Part shown: piece by piece, positions 9,087 through 17,475 of the stretch
Layout: every line of letters begins with the position of its first letter
Numbering within the stretch: position 1 is the stretch's first letter
Origin: Bacteroidales bacterium
GTDB lineage: Bacteria > Bacteroidota > Bacteroidia > Bacteroidales > UBA932
NCBI GenBank assembly: GCA_015060325.1
Contig: SUYQ01000004.1
Coordinates: 62,001-126,000, forward strand
Direction of reading: 5' to 3'
DNA length: 64,000 bases
Program-made: the position numbers and the translations under genes
Notes under the pieces: generated by a model
Seen by the model: the letters and a program-made list of their open reading frames with translations, nothing else
The model's database searches: none
Told to the model about the DNA's origin: nothing

Positions 9087-9936
9087 TTTTATTAAAAGAA
9101 CGATATCTGGTATCGGGTTCGCGGCGATTATGCTCGCCGCGTTCCTGACCAACAAATATGTTTTTGGGGCAGTAATGCTCTTCTGCCTTATTGTCATGAT
9201 GTGGGAGTTTCTGAGGATGACTTGTGGAAAGGAATACAAGTATTCTCAGATTCTGTCTATCCTGTCCGGGGCGACCCTGTTTACTCTTGTATTTTGTTAT
9301 AGGGCATTTGATTTTCCGGGAAGATTGATCATCCTGTCATTCGTTCCAGTATTCCTATTGATGATCAACTCCCTGTATGTAAAGGATAAGTCACGTTTTG
9401 ATAAATTTGCAAACCTTTATACTGCAATTCTTTACATATCAGTTCCGTGGTCAGTACTGAATTTTGCGGTCTTCTCTCCTGAAGGAGTGTTCTCCGGGAA
9501 GCTCCTCCTGTGTTTCTTCTGTATAATATGGGGCTCCGACGTAGGAGCATATCTGTTCGGTATCACACTTGGACAGAAATATGGAAAGAAACTGTTTCCT
9601 TCGATATCTCCAAAGAAATCCTGGATAGGTTTTTGGGGCGGAATGCTCATGGCGATAACAGTATCTGTACTTCTGTTTACATTCGGATGGTTTCCAAAGT
9701 TCAGCGCGCATGATGTCGAAAATGTTTCCAACTATGTTGCGATGGCGATCCTCCTGCATGTGACAGGTGTTTATGGAGACCTTATAGAATCTCAATGGAA
9801 AAGGCATTATAACGTCAAGGATTCCGGAAACATAATTCCAGGACATGGTGGCCTGCTGGACAGATTCGATTCTGCCCTGATAGCTATTCCTATCGGAGTG
9901 ATCTATCTTGTCGTTGCTCATGTCCTTCCAATGTAG
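9079..9936 (+). CDS. cdsA: Phosphatidate cytidylyltransferase
   Basis: CdsA makes CDP-diacylglycerol from phosphatidic acid and CTP, the branch point to phosphatidylethanolamine and phosphatidylglycerol. The 285-residue protein is almost entirely membrane helices. The C-terminal signature is present (GDLIESQWKRHYNVKDSG and PGHGGLLDRFDS, about residues 232-265). It starts inside the last codons of ftsH. psd follows but has its own promoter. Confidence 0.95.
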   Translation: MNNFIKRTISGIGFAAIMLAAFLTNKYVFGAVMLFCLIVMMWEFLRMTCGKEYKYSQILSILSGATLFTLVFCYRAFDFPGRLIILSFVPVFLLMINSLYVKDKSRFDKFANLYTAILYISVPWSVLNFAVFSPEGVFSGKLLLCFFCIIWGSDVGAYLFGITLGQKYGKKLFPSISPKKSWIGFWGGMLMAITVSVLLFTFGWFPKFSAHDVENVSNYVAMAILLHVTGVYGDLIESQWKRHYNVKDSGNIIPGHGGLLDRFDSALIAIPIGVIYLVVAHVLPM

Positions 9937-9937
9937 A

Positions 9938-9969
9938 TTTGTCTAATTGACAAATAATTAGTACTTTTG
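9938..9969 (+). promoter_or_regulatory. Promoter of psd
   Basis: TTTG, 20 bases, TACTTTTG is a full match to the Bacteroidota consensus. Transcription would start near 9976, about 13 bases before the psd ATG. It begins at the cdsA stop codon, so psd can be expressed apart from ftsH-cdsA. Confidence 0.65.
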
Positions 9970-9988
9970 CTGCTCTATTGCAAGTTAT

Positions 9989-10648
9989 ATGACGATCATA
10001 CATAAGAATACATACGGCACATGGTTATTAGTATGGGCAATCTGCCTTCCGGTAGCGTTTGCCATCTTTTATTTCATACCATGGCCTTTCATATCTTATC
10101 CTTTGGCTACGATTCCTATGTTTTTCATGGGTTTCGTCACTTTCTTCTTCAGGGTTCCCAAGAGAAAACGTACCGGAGACGATAATTTCGTCACATCTGT
10201 TGCGGATGGGGAAGTGGTTGTCATTGAGAAGGTTTTCGAACCAGAGCATCTTAAGCGCGAATGCATTCAGGTCTCCGTTTATATGGATTTCTTCAATGTC
10301 CATGTAAATTATTGGCCTATAGACGGAAAGGTTGACTATTATAAATATCACCCAGGACGTTATATGTTAGCTTATCTTCCGAAAGCATCAGAACTCAACG
10401 AACACACCTCAGTAGGAATGGTAAGCAAATATGGACCGGTATTCTTCAAGCAGATTGCCGGTACTTTTGCCAGACGTATCGTCTCTCATGCAGTAGTCGG
10501 TAGAAAGTTCGTCAAGTCGCGTGAGTGCGGCATCATAAAGTTCGGATCGCGTGTAGATATGTTCCTGCCATTGGATGCTGACGTGAAGGTCGAATTGGGA
10601 CAATGTGTACGCGGTGCAGAAACCATTATCGCTGAATTGAAGAAATAG
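9989..10648 (+). CDS. psd: Phosphatidylserine decarboxylase (Psd-A type)
   Basis: The enzyme decarboxylates phosphatidylserine to phosphatidylethanolamine, the main membrane phospholipid of Bacteroidota. The 219-residue length matches the short prokaryotic type. Two membrane helices lie at the N-terminus (about 8-50). The self-cleavage site that forms the pyruvoyl group is the GS pair in IIKFGSRVDMF (about residues 181-191). The cdsA gene directly upstream makes the precursor CDP-diacylglycerol. pssA, the step between them, is not in the window. Confidence 0.92.
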   Translation: MTIIHKNTYGTWLLVWAICLPVAFAIFYFIPWPFISYPLATIPMFFMGFVTFFFRVPKRKRTGDDNFVTSVADGEVVVIEKVFEPEHLKRECIQVSVYMDFFNVHVNYWPIDGKVDYYKYHPGRYMLAYLPKASELNEHTSVGMVSKYGPVFFKQIAGTFARRIVSHAVVGRKFVKSRECGIIKFGSRVDMFLPLDADVKVELGQCVRGAETIIAELKK

Positions 10649-10649
10649 C

Positions 10650-11690
10650 ATGGAGGAACAGCTCATATATATAATAATGCTCGTTTCTATAGTAATTTCG
10701 GCATTATGTTCGACTTTGGAAGCGACTCTTCTATCAACACCTCTTTCATACATTACAGGACTTGAAGAGCAGGGGGTATCAGGTGCCAAGCTTCTAAAAC
10801 GTCTGAAGCAGAATCCCGATCGTCCGATTTCTGCCATCCTGTGTCTGAACACGATTGCCAACACTGTAGGAGCATCCGTAGTAGGTTCCCTTGTCTATGA
10901 TGTTTATGGCTCGGCTATTGTCGGAGTATTCTCAACTATATTTACATTAGCTATATTGATTTTCTCTGAGATAATTCCAAAGACAATAGGAACAAGTTAT
11001 TGGAGACGCCTTGCAATCCCGGCAGCATCGATAATCAATGTGATGATCATCATCGCTTTTCCGTTGGTGTGGGTGCTTGAGCATCTGACCAGCCTTATTT
11101 CATCAAAATCCAATCAGGTCAGTGTGAGTCGTGAAGATATCTCTGCAATGGTAAGCGTTGCCACTGAAGAAGAGGTGATTGAAAAGGATGAAAAGAAGAT
11201 GATCCAGAACCTTCTCAAGCTTGATGAGATGACTGCTCATGAGATCATGACTCCAAGTACTGTAGTTGAGATGGCAGATGGGTCGATGACTGTGAGAGAG
11301 TTTTATGATTCCGACCTTTCCCACTCCAGGATCCTTGTCTATGACGATGATAACAGCGATTATGTGATCGGTTATGTACTTAGGCAGACCGTGCTGGAAA
11401 AGATGGCTGAGGATAAGTTCAGGACCTCGATAAGGGAGATCAGCCGTCCTGTTCTGTCTTTTCCTGAAGATGAGTCTGTGGGCAACATATGGGAGAAGTT
11501 TCTTGAGAAGAAGGAACATATTTCAGTCATTATCGACGAGTACGGAACATTCCGTGGAATCGTTACCATGGAAGATGTGATCGAGACCATGCTCGGACAG
11601 GAGATTGTCGATGAGACTGACGAGGTAGTCGACATGCAGGAATATGCCAAGGAGCAGTGGGAAAAAGCTCAGAAGGACATCCTGAAATAA
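10650..11690 (+). CDS. CNNM/CBS-domain membrane protein (HlyC/CorC family)
   Basis: Proteins of this family are membrane proteins linked to divalent cation (mainly Mg2+) efflux. The N-terminal DUF21/CNNM region (about 1-165) has four hydrophobic segments, beginning LIYIIMLVSIVISALCSTLE. A CBS pair follows (about 190-320), including MTAHEIMTPSTVVEMA and ISVIIDEYGTFRGIVTMEDVIE. The protein stops soon after the second CBS domain, so the C-terminal CorC_HlyC domain found in many relatives is missing. The start is one base after the psd stop. A strong terminator follows. Confidence 0.85.
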   Translation: MEEQLIYIIMLVSIVISALCSTLEATLLSTPLSYITGLEEQGVSGAKLLKRLKQNPDRPISAILCLNTIANTVGASVVGSLVYDVYGSAIVGVFSTIFTLAILIFSEIIPKTIGTSYWRRLAIPAASIINVMIIIAFPLVWVLEHLTSLISSKSNQVSVSREDISAMVSVATEEEVIEKDEKKMIQNLLKLDEMTAHEIMTPSTVVEMADGSMTVREFYDSDLSHSRILVYDDDNSDYVIGYVLRQTVLEKMAEDKFRTSIREISRPVLSFPEDESVGNIWEKFLEKKEHISVIIDEYGTFRGIVTMEDVIETMLGQEIVDETDEVVDMQEYAKEQWEKAQKDILK

Positions 11691-11705
11691 TAACATAAAC
11701 ATAAT

Positions 11706-11738
11706 GATCCCCGAAAGTCAGAATAACTTTCGGGGATC
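11706..11738 (+). terminator. Terminator after the CNNM/CBS gene
   Basis: GATCCCCGAAAGT and ACTTTCGGGGATC form a perfect 13-bp stem with a 7-base loop, followed by TTGTTATG. It also marks the edge of the decayed region that follows. Confidence 0.75.
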
Positions 11739-11739
11739 T

Positions 11740-11943
11740 TGTTATGTAGTTACTTACCTGGTCGACCCTCTTGTAATATTCTTCGGTTTCGATATCCTGT
11801 ATCCATTTGTTTTCCGGAAGACGCTCTCTGTCGTCTACAGTCAAGCAGTTTACGCATGCAATTCCTGTGACATCAATGAATATAGGTTTGTTCTCTTTCT
11901 CAGCTTTCTCAAGACCTTCCTCAAAGTCATGTATTATTTCGAC
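11740..11943 (-). pseudogene. Remnant of a second dsbD (C-terminal thioredoxin domain)
   Basis: The minus-strand frame starting near 11970 reads VEIIHDFEEGLEKAEKEN, then KPIFIDVTGIACVNC, then VDDRERLPENKWIQDIETEE. It matches the C-terminal thioredoxin-like domain of the intact DsbD at 12252-14357 closely, and keeps a CxxC (CVNC). About 24 codons (72 bases) between the CxxC and the VDD motif are missing in frame compared with the intact copy, and similarity stops near the YITRS residues. There is no membrane domain, signal peptide or plausible start. I read it as a decayed duplicate. The intact gene lies 300 bases away in the same orientation. Confidence 0.8.
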
Positions 11944-11959
11944 TTCGCCCTCGAGTCCT

Positions 11960-12199
11960 AAGCTCTTCACTGAGGCTCAGATGGGCCAGATCCCTGAGGG
12001 CGAGGACTACAAGAGCTATCTCAACCCAGAGTCTCTTGTCATCGCCAAGGGTTATGCAGAGCGAGCTCTCCTCGAGGACAACTCAGGCATAGCAGTTCAG
12101 TTCGAGCGCGTAGGATATTTCTTCAAGGATCCGGACTCTACAGCCGATCACTTTGTATTCAACAAGACTACAGCCTTGAAAGACAGCTTCAAGTTCTAG
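11960..12199 (+). pseudogene. Remnant of glnS (C-terminal end of glutaminyl-tRNA synthetase)
   Basis: The plus-strand frame from 11960 reads KLFTEAQMGQIPEGEDYKS, then YLNPESLVIAKGYAERAL, then FERVGYFFKDPDSTADHFVF and ends ...ALKDSFKF-stop. This is the anticodon-binding barrel end of GlnRS (FERxGYF...DS...VFN.T..LKD.). Only 79 of the usual 560 or so residues remain, with no start, so it cannot encode an enzyme. Its upstream end overlaps the head of the dsbD remnant on the other strand. The native stop and a good terminator (12212-12250) are kept, which suggests glnS once ended here. A complete glnS must exist elsewhere in the genome. Confidence 0.82.
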
Positions 12200-12211
12200 T
12201 CATGATATAAC

Positions 12212-12250
12212 ACAAAAATAGGATGGCCGTTCGGTCATCCTATTTTTTGT
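12212..12250. terminator. Bidirectional terminator between the glnS remnant and dsbD
   Basis: ACAAAAATAGGATGGCCG pairs with CGGTCATCCTATTTTTTGT (one G-T pair), giving A-run and T-run flanks on both strands. It serves dsbD on the minus strand and the former glnS on the plus strand. Confidence 0.75.
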
Positions 12251-12251
12251 C

Positions 12252-14357
12252 TTATTTAATTTTCTTGAATTCTTTAAGACCTCTGTTCAGGAAGTTTTTG
12301 AAGTTATCTACATCCGTGTCATAGAATTGGGCTTCCGGCACGAGGATTTCTCCATTTGGTTTCAATAGAACATATGTAGGCTGAGACATTGTCTCATACA
12401 GTTCCTTTGCTATATAGCTGTTTGCCTCGCCTTTTCGTTTGAGGTATTCACCTGTTTCTATATTCTTGATCCATTTACTTTCAGGGAGTTTTTCCTTGTC
12501 ATCTACATAAAGGGCAATGACAACATATTCCTTCATCAGCTCTTCAACTTCAGAATCACACCAAACCTTTTCTTCCATTTCTCGACAATTGGTACATCCG
12601 TATCCTGTCACGTCAATGAAGATAGGCTTGTTTTCTTCCTTGGCTTTGATGAGTCCTTCCTCAAAGTCTTTGTAAATGGTCAGTTTTGTTTCCATTGGAG
12701 GCAAGTAACCTGCGAGCGCCTTCAGTGGTGCGCCGGTCAGTCCTGGAATCATATATACCACGAATGAGAATACTACTATTGCCAATCCTAAACGAGGTAC
12801 ACTTAGATGTTCAACCGGTTCGTCATGGGCAAAACGAATCTTTCCTAACAGATACAGTCCCAACAAGCTGAACACTACAATCCATATAGCAAGATATACC
12901 TCTCTGCTGAGGAGCCCCCAATGATATGTCTGATCCGGTATACTCAGGAATTTCAGACCGAGTGCTATCTCAATGAATCCGAATACAACCTTTACCGAAT
13001 TGAGCCATCCTCCTCCACTCTTCTTGAACTTCTTCAATAGGGTAGGGAAGAATGCAAAGAGAGTGAAAGGTATTGCAAATGCTATAGAGAATACAAGCAT
13101 TACAATTACCGGAATAAGGGATGAACCACTGTTTGTTACTGACTCCAGAAGCACTGTGCCTACAATTGGACCTGTACATGAGAATGATACCAAAACCAAT
13201 GTAAAGGCCATGAAGAATACTCCAATAAGTCCTTTTTTGTCAGAATTCTGGTCGCTTTTATTTACAAGTGATTGTGGTAGTGTTATTTCAAATGCTCCAA
13301 AGAACGAAATCGCAAATATCATGAATATGATAAAGAACAGGATATTTGGAAACCAGTGTGTTGCGATCTCATTGAAGTTGACAAGTACTCCGCAAGCTGA
13401 CAGAATCGCAATCGGTACAGTATAGATCAGAACGATGAATAAACCATACATTGCTGCTTTGAATCGTCCTGCACCAGCATTTTCAGATCCCTTCATAAAG
13501 AAGGATACGGTCATCGGCACCATTGGGAATACGCACGGTGTGATAATCATCGCAAGTCCGCTTAAAAACGCAATGAGTATCCACGACCAGATGCTGTTGT
13601 CTGACATTTGATTCTGAGAAGCTATTTCAACTCCAGATTCCCTCAGCTTGTTTTGAACAAAGGTGAGGTGCGCATTGTCATTTTCAAGAAGAGCCTGCAC
13701 CTTTGTTGCTTTTGAGCCGATTACTGTTGTATTCTCGATCTGTGTCTCAACAACAGTCTGCTCTTCAACAACATCCTGCTCTTTAGTTACAACAGGAGTT
13801 TCATCAGTATGGTCCTCTACTACAGGGGGAACGACTATCTGTGTTTCAACTGCAGGGGCTTCAGTCGCGGGCTTTGTCTTGATTGGCTCGGTATCCTCGA
13901 CTTCGTCAATAATAGGCATTACGGCGTTTTCAGGCAACACCGTCACTGTAAAATTATACCAGTTGGCACTACAAGCTCCGCCTGTGCATACATTGCTGAG
14001 AATCGTACCTGCGAATTTAGCTTCAGGAGCAGTCAGTCTTACGTTCTGAGCAATAATGATCTCATCGTAATAATGCTCGACAAGCTCGCCATCTTCCATT
14101 TCCTGCTTCGGCTTGCCGATCTCGTATGGCTTTCCTACAAGTTCGCCACCCTCGACCTCCATATCCATAAACTCTGTTGCCGAGAATTCATCGGTAAGAG
14201 TGTAGGTATGATAGCCTTTGGCAATCTTTCCTGTGAAGATCACGCGGTACTCGTTGTCTTTCTGCAGTTCGCAGTGATGAGTCCAGGTGATCTTGTCTTG
14301 CGCGAATGCTGTCAGGCTGACGAGAACCGCTGCAATGATTGTGATAAATCTTTTCAT
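12252..14357 (-). CDS. dsbD: Thiol:disulfide interchange protein DsbD
   Basis: DsbD carries electrons from cytosolic thioredoxin across the inner membrane to reduce periplasmic disulfides and feed cytochrome maturation. A signal peptide (1-19) is followed by an N-terminal sensor domain (about 20-145) with a Cys pair in SNVCTGGACSANW. A Val/Glu/Thr-rich linker of about 90 residues (about 150-240) is longer than usual. The eight-helix membrane domain (about 255-550) has the redox cysteines in TPCVFPMVP and FSCTGPIVG. The C-terminal thioredoxin fold has GCTNCREME. Length 701 residues. rny lies just upstream (5-base gap). A broken copy of its 3' end is at 11740-11943. Confidence 0.93.
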   Translation of the reverse strand: MKRFITIIAAVLVSLTAFAQDKITWTHHCELQKDNEYRVIFTGKIAKGYHTYTLTDEFSATEFMDMEVEGGELVGKPYEIGKPKQEMEDGELVEHYYDEIIIAQNVRLTAPEAKFAGTILSNVCTGGACSANWYNFTVTVLPENAVMPIIDEVEDTEPIKTKPATEAPAVETQIVVPPVVEDHTDETPVVTKEQDVVEEQTVVETQIENTTVIGSKATKVQALLENDNAHLTFVQNKLRESGVEIASQNQMSDNSIWSWILIAFLSGLAMIITPCVFPMVPMTVSFFMKGSENAGAGRFKAAMYGLFIVLIYTVPIAILSACGVLVNFNEIATHWFPNILFFIIFMIFAISFFGAFEITLPQSLVNKSDQNSDKKGLIGVFFMAFTLVLVSFSCTGPIVGTVLLESVTNSGSSLIPVIVMLVFSIAFAIPFTLFAFFPTLLKKFKKSGGGWLNSVKVVFGFIEIALGLKFLSIPDQTYHWGLLSREVYLAIWIVVFSLLGLYLLGKIRFAHDEPVEHLSVPRLGLAIVVFSFVVYMIPGLTGAPLKALAGYLPPMETKLTIYKDFEEGLIKAKEENKPIFIDVTGYGCTNCREMEEKVWCDSEVEELMKEYVVIALYVDDKEKLPESKWIKNIETGEYLKRKGEANSYIAKELYETMSQPTYVLLKPNGEILVPEAQFYDTDVDNFKNFLNRGLKEFKKIK

Positions 14358-14362
14358 ATCAA

Positions 14363-15904
14363 TTATTTAGCAAATGCTACCGAGCGTGTTTCCCGGATAA
14401 CTGTTATCTTGACCTGTCCAGGATATACCATCTCCTCCTGGATCCTTCTTGCGATTTCTGTTGACAATGCCTCAGAGTCCTGATCCGAAACCTGATCAGC
14501 TCCTACGATGACGCGAAGCTCGCGACCGGCCTGGATTGCATATGTCTTGGTTACTCCCGGGTATGAGTGAGCGATGTTCTCCATATCCTTGAGTCTCTTG
14601 ATGTAGGACTCGATCACCTCACGACGTGCACCTGGGCGTGCTCCGGAGATTGCGTCACCGACCATTACGAGAGGGGAGATGATCGAAGTCATCTCTACTT
14701 CCTCGTGGTGTGAACCGATTGCATTGCATACCTCAGGTTTCTCCTTGTATTTCTCGGCTAGTTTCATACCGAGAATTGCATGTGGAAGTTCAGGATCCTC
14801 GTCAGAAACCTTTCCTATATCGTGGAGAAGTCCGGCTCTCTTTGCAATCTTTGGATTAAGTCCAAGCTCAGAAGCCATTGTAGCACAGATGTTTGCGACT
14901 TCACGTGCATGCTGGAGAAGGTTCTGTCCGTATGATGAACGATATTTCATCCTACCGATAAGCTTAACGAGTTCGATGTGCATTCCGTGGATGCCGAGAT
15001 CGATACATGTCCTCTTTCCGGTCTCCATGATCTCTTCCTCAAGCTGCTTCTGAACCTTTGCCACAACCTCCTCGATACGTGCAGGATGGATACGGCCGTC
15101 GATCACAAGCTGATGGAGTGCGAGACGCGCCACCTCTCTTCTTACAGGATCGAATGCAGAAAGCAGGATTGCTTCAGGAGTATCGTCCACTACGATCTCA
15201 ACGCCGGTTGCCGCCTCGAGAGCACGGATGTTACGTCCTTCACGTCCGATGATACGACCCTTGATCTCGTCGCTTTCAATGTGGAAGACAGTCACTGCAT
15301 TTTCAATGGCAGTCTCGGAAGCAGTGCGCTGTATTGTGTTGATTACAATGCGCTTAGCCTCCTTGCTTGCTGTCAGGCGAGCCTCATCCATAGCATCGTT
15401 GATATAAGACTGTGCCTGAGTCCTGGCTTCAGCCTTCATGCTTTCCATAAGCTGGTTCTTAGCCTCTGCAGCTGTCATTCCTGCGATGGTCTCGATCTGC
15501 TTGATGGCTTCCTGGCGGAGCTTCTCGTACTCTTCTGACTTCTTGGTTGCAATCTCCACCTGGTTCTTGAGGTTCTCCCTGATTGCATCAGCCTCCTTGT
15601 TCTTGCGGCCAAGCTCGGCATTCTGCTGATTGAGGCTGTTCTCCTTCTGCTTCAGACGATTTTCGATGTCGCTGATCTGCTTGTTCTTCTCATTGATGTA
15701 CTGTTCGTGCTCGCTCTTGAGCTGGAGGAATTTTTCCTTTGCCTGGAACATCTTTTCCTTCCTGATGCTTTCTGCCTCAAGTTCAGCCTTCTGCAATATT
15801 TCCTCCTTCTGACCCTTTAGAAGCATCTTTCGGATCAGTATGTATGATGCAAGAGCGGCAACCGCTCCGCATACTGCGCATAAAATGTAGATTAAAATAT
15901 CCAT
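14363..15904 (-). CDS. rny: Ribonuclease Y
   Basis: RNase Y is a membrane-anchored endonuclease that starts mRNA decay. One N-terminal membrane helix (about 2-22) is followed by a long coiled coil (about 25-200). Then come the KH RNA-binding domain ([19 protein letters not shown], about 213-232) and the HD phosphodiesterase domain with LLHDIGK and GSHHEEVE (about 350-405). Length 513 residues is standard. On the minus strand it follows zapA, the 6S RNA and a terminator, and dsbD follows after 5 bases. Confidence 0.96.
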   Translation of the reverse strand: MDILIYILCAVCGAVAALASYILIRKMLLKGQKEEILQKAELEAESIRKEKMFQAKEKFLQLKSEHEQYINEKNKQISDIENRLKQKENSLNQQNAELGRKNKEADAIRENLKNQVEIATKKSEEYEKLRQEAIKQIETIAGMTAAEAKNQLMESMKAEARTQAQSYINDAMDEARLTASKEAKRIVINTIQRTASETAIENAVTVFHIESDEIKGRIIGREGRNIRALEAATGVEIVVDDTPEAILLSAFDPVRREVARLALHQLVIDGRIHPARIEEVVAKVQKQLEEEIMETGKRTCIDLGIHGMHIELVKLIGRMKYRSSYGQNLLQHAREVANICATMASELGLNPKIAKRAGLLHDIGKVSDEDPELPHAILGMKLAEKYKEKPEVCNAIGSHHEEVEMTSIISPLVMVGDAISGARPGARREVIESYIKRLKDMENIAHSYPGVTKTYAIQAGRELRVIVGADQVSDQDSEALSTEIARRIQEEMVYPGQVKITVIRETRSVAFAK

Positions 15905-15934
15905 AATGTTATATATATATAGTGTTAGTTCATC

Positions 15935-15968
15935 AAAAAACCAGTCTGCTGTTATAAAGCAGACTGGT
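15935..15968 (-). terminator. Terminator between the 6S RNA and rny
   Basis: On the minus strand ACCAGTCTGCT and AGCAGACTGGT form a perfect 11-bp stem with a 7-base loop, followed by six T. It would end transcripts from the zapA/6S RNA side 30 bases before the rny start. Confidence 0.8.
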
Positions 15969-15981
15969 CAGGTTATTAAAA

Positions 15982-16166
15982 AGCCGTTAGCATGTTTGAC
16001 AGAAAATCTTAAAAAATAAGATTTGGGCTCCGGTAAATCGGTTCAGACATCCTCCGTCCCGCAAATGCGGAATCCCCATACGGGTCACCTAGGTCCGTCA
16101 TCCTCGTCCGAGTGGTCCCTGTTACATTATTAGCGTTGATTTCAGCAAAATATGTAACTAACGGCT
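15982..16166 (-). ncRNA. ssrS: Probable 6S RNA
   Basis: 6S RNA binds RNA polymerase holoenzyme and lowers transcription in slow growth. This stretch has no open frame, is richer in G+C than the gaps nearby, and lies directly downstream of zapA, the position of ssrS in many bacteria. Its ends pair (AGCCGTTAG at 16158-16166 with CTAACGGCT at 15982-15990), enclosing about 185 bases, the usual 6S length. Inside are several short stems separated by a bubble (GGACCACTCGGACGAGG..., CCCGTATGGGG, CCGCATTTGCGG, CCGATTTACCGG). A hairpin and T-run lie just downstream. The identification rests on position, size and fold, not on a covariance-model match. The 5' end may overlap the zapA stop codon. Confidence 0.62.
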
Positions 16167-16454
16167 GTTTTTATCAATGTTTTCAAGATAACCGTCAAGC
16201 TCTTTGAGAAGAGATTCTTCAGCATTTGCGATCATCTGGTGCTGTTTTTTCAGTCCGGCAACCACAATCGATCTGTTTAATGCTATGATGGACAGGATCT
16301 CGACAATGCTCTTGTCCGGATTGTCGTCAATCATAGCAGTGAGTTTATCATTAAGCTCTTTTGCAGCTACTCTGATCAACTCTTCATGCTCCGGAGACTT
16401 GCTCACCAGAGGAATGGTCTGTTCCGCAATCTTTACAGTAATATTCTGTCCCAT
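16158..16454 (-). CDS. zapA: Cell division protein ZapA
   Basis: ZapA bundles FtsZ filaments at midcell. The 98-residue protein begins MGQNITVKIAEQTIPLVS, the family beta-hairpin, and continues with the long helix pattern (EELIRVAAKELNDKL...IVEILSIIALNRSI). The N-terminal gene of the pair, a coiled-coil protein, ends one base upstream. A probable 6S RNA follows on the same strand. Confidence 0.82.
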   Translation of the reverse strand: MGQNITVKIAEQTIPLVSKSPEHEELIRVAAKELNDKLTAMIDDNPDKSIVEILSIIALNRSIVVAGLKKQHQMIANAEESLLKELDGYLENIDKNSR

Positions 16455-16455
16455 T

Positions 16456-16728
16456 TTATCCCTCCAGCATTGTTATGCATTTGTCAATCTCCTTGATGAG
16501 TCTGTCTATCTTCTTCCTGGCTTCAGCATTGTCAGCATTTCCGGCTTTGAATGCATCTGCAAGTTTAAGGTTATCAATAGTCCTTTCTAACTCTGTTATC
16601 TGCTTTGCGTATGCTTCATTTTGTGATGTAGACTTCTCTAGTTCGGCCTGGAGCCTCTTTCGCTCTGCCGATTCCGACTCATAAGCCTCGATCAGGCGTT
16701 TGATTCTTTCCTTTAAGCTGTCTATCAT
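16456..16728 (-). CDS. Small coiled-coil protein paired with ZapA
   Basis: The protein (90 residues from the MIDSLKERI start) is almost one continuous helix with heptad spacing (about 1-60 and 70-88) and is rich in Glu, Lys and Ala. I do not recognise a named family beyond conserved Bacteroidota partners of zapA. Its place upstream of zapA with a one-base gap suggests a role in Z-ring organisation, perhaps like ZapB, but that is inference. An in-frame ATG three codons upstream (16737) would leave almost no leader after the promoter at 16752-16782, so I prefer 16728. Confidence 0.65.
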   Translation of the reverse strand: MIDSLKERIKRLIEAYESESAERKRLQAELEKSTSQNEAYAKQITELERTIDNLKLADAFKAGNADNAEARKKIDRLIKEIDKCITMLEG

Positions 16729-16751
16729 CGCATACAAATCTACATACTATG

Positions 16752-16782
16752 CAAAAATAACAAACTGCTTTGATTTCTCAAA
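16752..16782 (-). promoter_or_regulatory. Promoter of the coiled-coil/zapA/6S transcript, inside a terminator hairpin
   Basis: On the minus strand TTTG, 19 bases, TATTTTTG matches the consensus. The -33 box lies within the hairpin at 16761-16809 that ends the korC transcript, so the terminator and the next promoter share the same bases. Confidence 0.6.
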
Positions 16783-16809
16783 ATAATTTGAGCAATTCAA
16801 AGCAGTTTG
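16761..16809 (-). terminator. Terminator after korC
   Basis: CAAACTGCTTTGA and TCAAAGCAGTTTG form a perfect 13-bp outer stem, with an inner stem (TTTGAG/CTCAAA). TTATTTTTG follows on the minus strand. It overlaps the next promoter. Confidence 0.65.
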
Positions 16810-16828
16810 CAGTAATATTTTTAAACTT

Positions 16829-17371
16829 TTATAGTTCTTCAACGCATTTCATGCCTTCCTCGATAGCCTTTTTGTTCAGGGCAATGAGGTCCGCATAGCG
16901 TGCAGGGATGCATTTCGCAAGTCCCTTGTCGATGTTGTCGAACGAGACGATAGGCTTGATCTTGAGATATGCTCCCATCACTGCCATGTTGTAAACCTTC
17001 GAGTTTCCTACCTGTGCGGCTACATCTATTGCATTGATCCTGCAGATCTTGATGTCAGTTCTGGTAGGTGGGTTGATGATGCCGTTAGGGTCATAGATGA
17101 GCAGACCTCCTGGCTTTACAGCGCTCTCGAACTTGTCGAGCGACTGCTGGTTAAGGATGATGGCTGTATCGTATTTTGTAACGATAGGGGAGCTGATCTT
17201 CCTGTCGCTTACGATGACGCACACGTTTGCTGTACCTCCACGCATCTCAGGGCCATATGAAGGCATCCATGTCACCTCCATATCCTGCATGATTGCGCAG
17301 TAAGCGAGAATCTTTCCCATAGAGAGGACTCCCTGTCCTCCGAATCCTGCTATAATGATTTCCTCTTTCAT
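16829..17371 (-). CDS. korC: 2-oxoacid:ferredoxin oxidoreductase, gamma subunit
   Basis: This is the gamma subunit of an enzyme that oxidatively decarboxylates a 2-oxoacid to the acyl-CoA and reduces ferredoxin, an anaerobic route. The 180 residues open with the family motif EEIIIAGFGGQGVLSMGK and carry SYGPEMRGGTANV. It is the last gene of a four-gene operon (ferredoxin, alpha, beta, gamma). A repeat element (17391-17475) has inserted between it and the beta gene. The substrate could be 2-oxoglutarate or a branched-chain 2-oxoacid. Confidence 0.9.
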   Translation of the reverse strand: MKEEIIIAGFGGQGVLSMGKILAYCAIMQDMEVTWMPSYGPEMRGGTANVCVIVSDRKISSPIVTKYDTAIILNQQSLDKFESAVKPGGLLIYDPNGIINPPTRTDIKICRINAIDVAAQVGNSKVYNMAVMGAYLKIKPIVSFDNIDKGLAKCIPARYADLIALNKKAIEEGMKCVEEL

Positions 17372-17390
17372 ATTTTCAATGTTGTTTTAT

Positions 17391-17475
17391 AGATTTCTCC
17401 ACTCACTTCGTTCGGTCGAAATGACAGTATTACAATTTCCATTGCGGTCGAAATGACAGAGTTGTCGAGAAATCT
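17391..17475. repeat. Dispersed palindromic repeat element, copy 1
   Basis: The 85-bp element is bounded by AGATTTCTC and GAGAAATCT and holds two copies of CGGTCGAAATGACAG. It fills the gap between korB and korC, ending on the korB stop codon. Relatives in the window are at 42520-42720, 54453-54515 and 58341-58389. There is no coding capacity. Confidence 0.7.

Noticed and set aside
11563..11970. 135-residue minus-strand frame as a small thioredoxin gene
   Set aside because: Its second half runs through a terminator into the antisense of another gene, and the first half is a truncated DsbD domain lacking about 24 residues.
13809..14483. 224-residue plus-strand frame opposite dsbD and rny
   Set aside because: It spans two genes on the other strand and has no protein-like features or promoter.
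14978..15538. Long plus-strand frame opposite rny
   Set aside because: It is the antisense shadow of a well-supported gene with conserved KH and HD domains.
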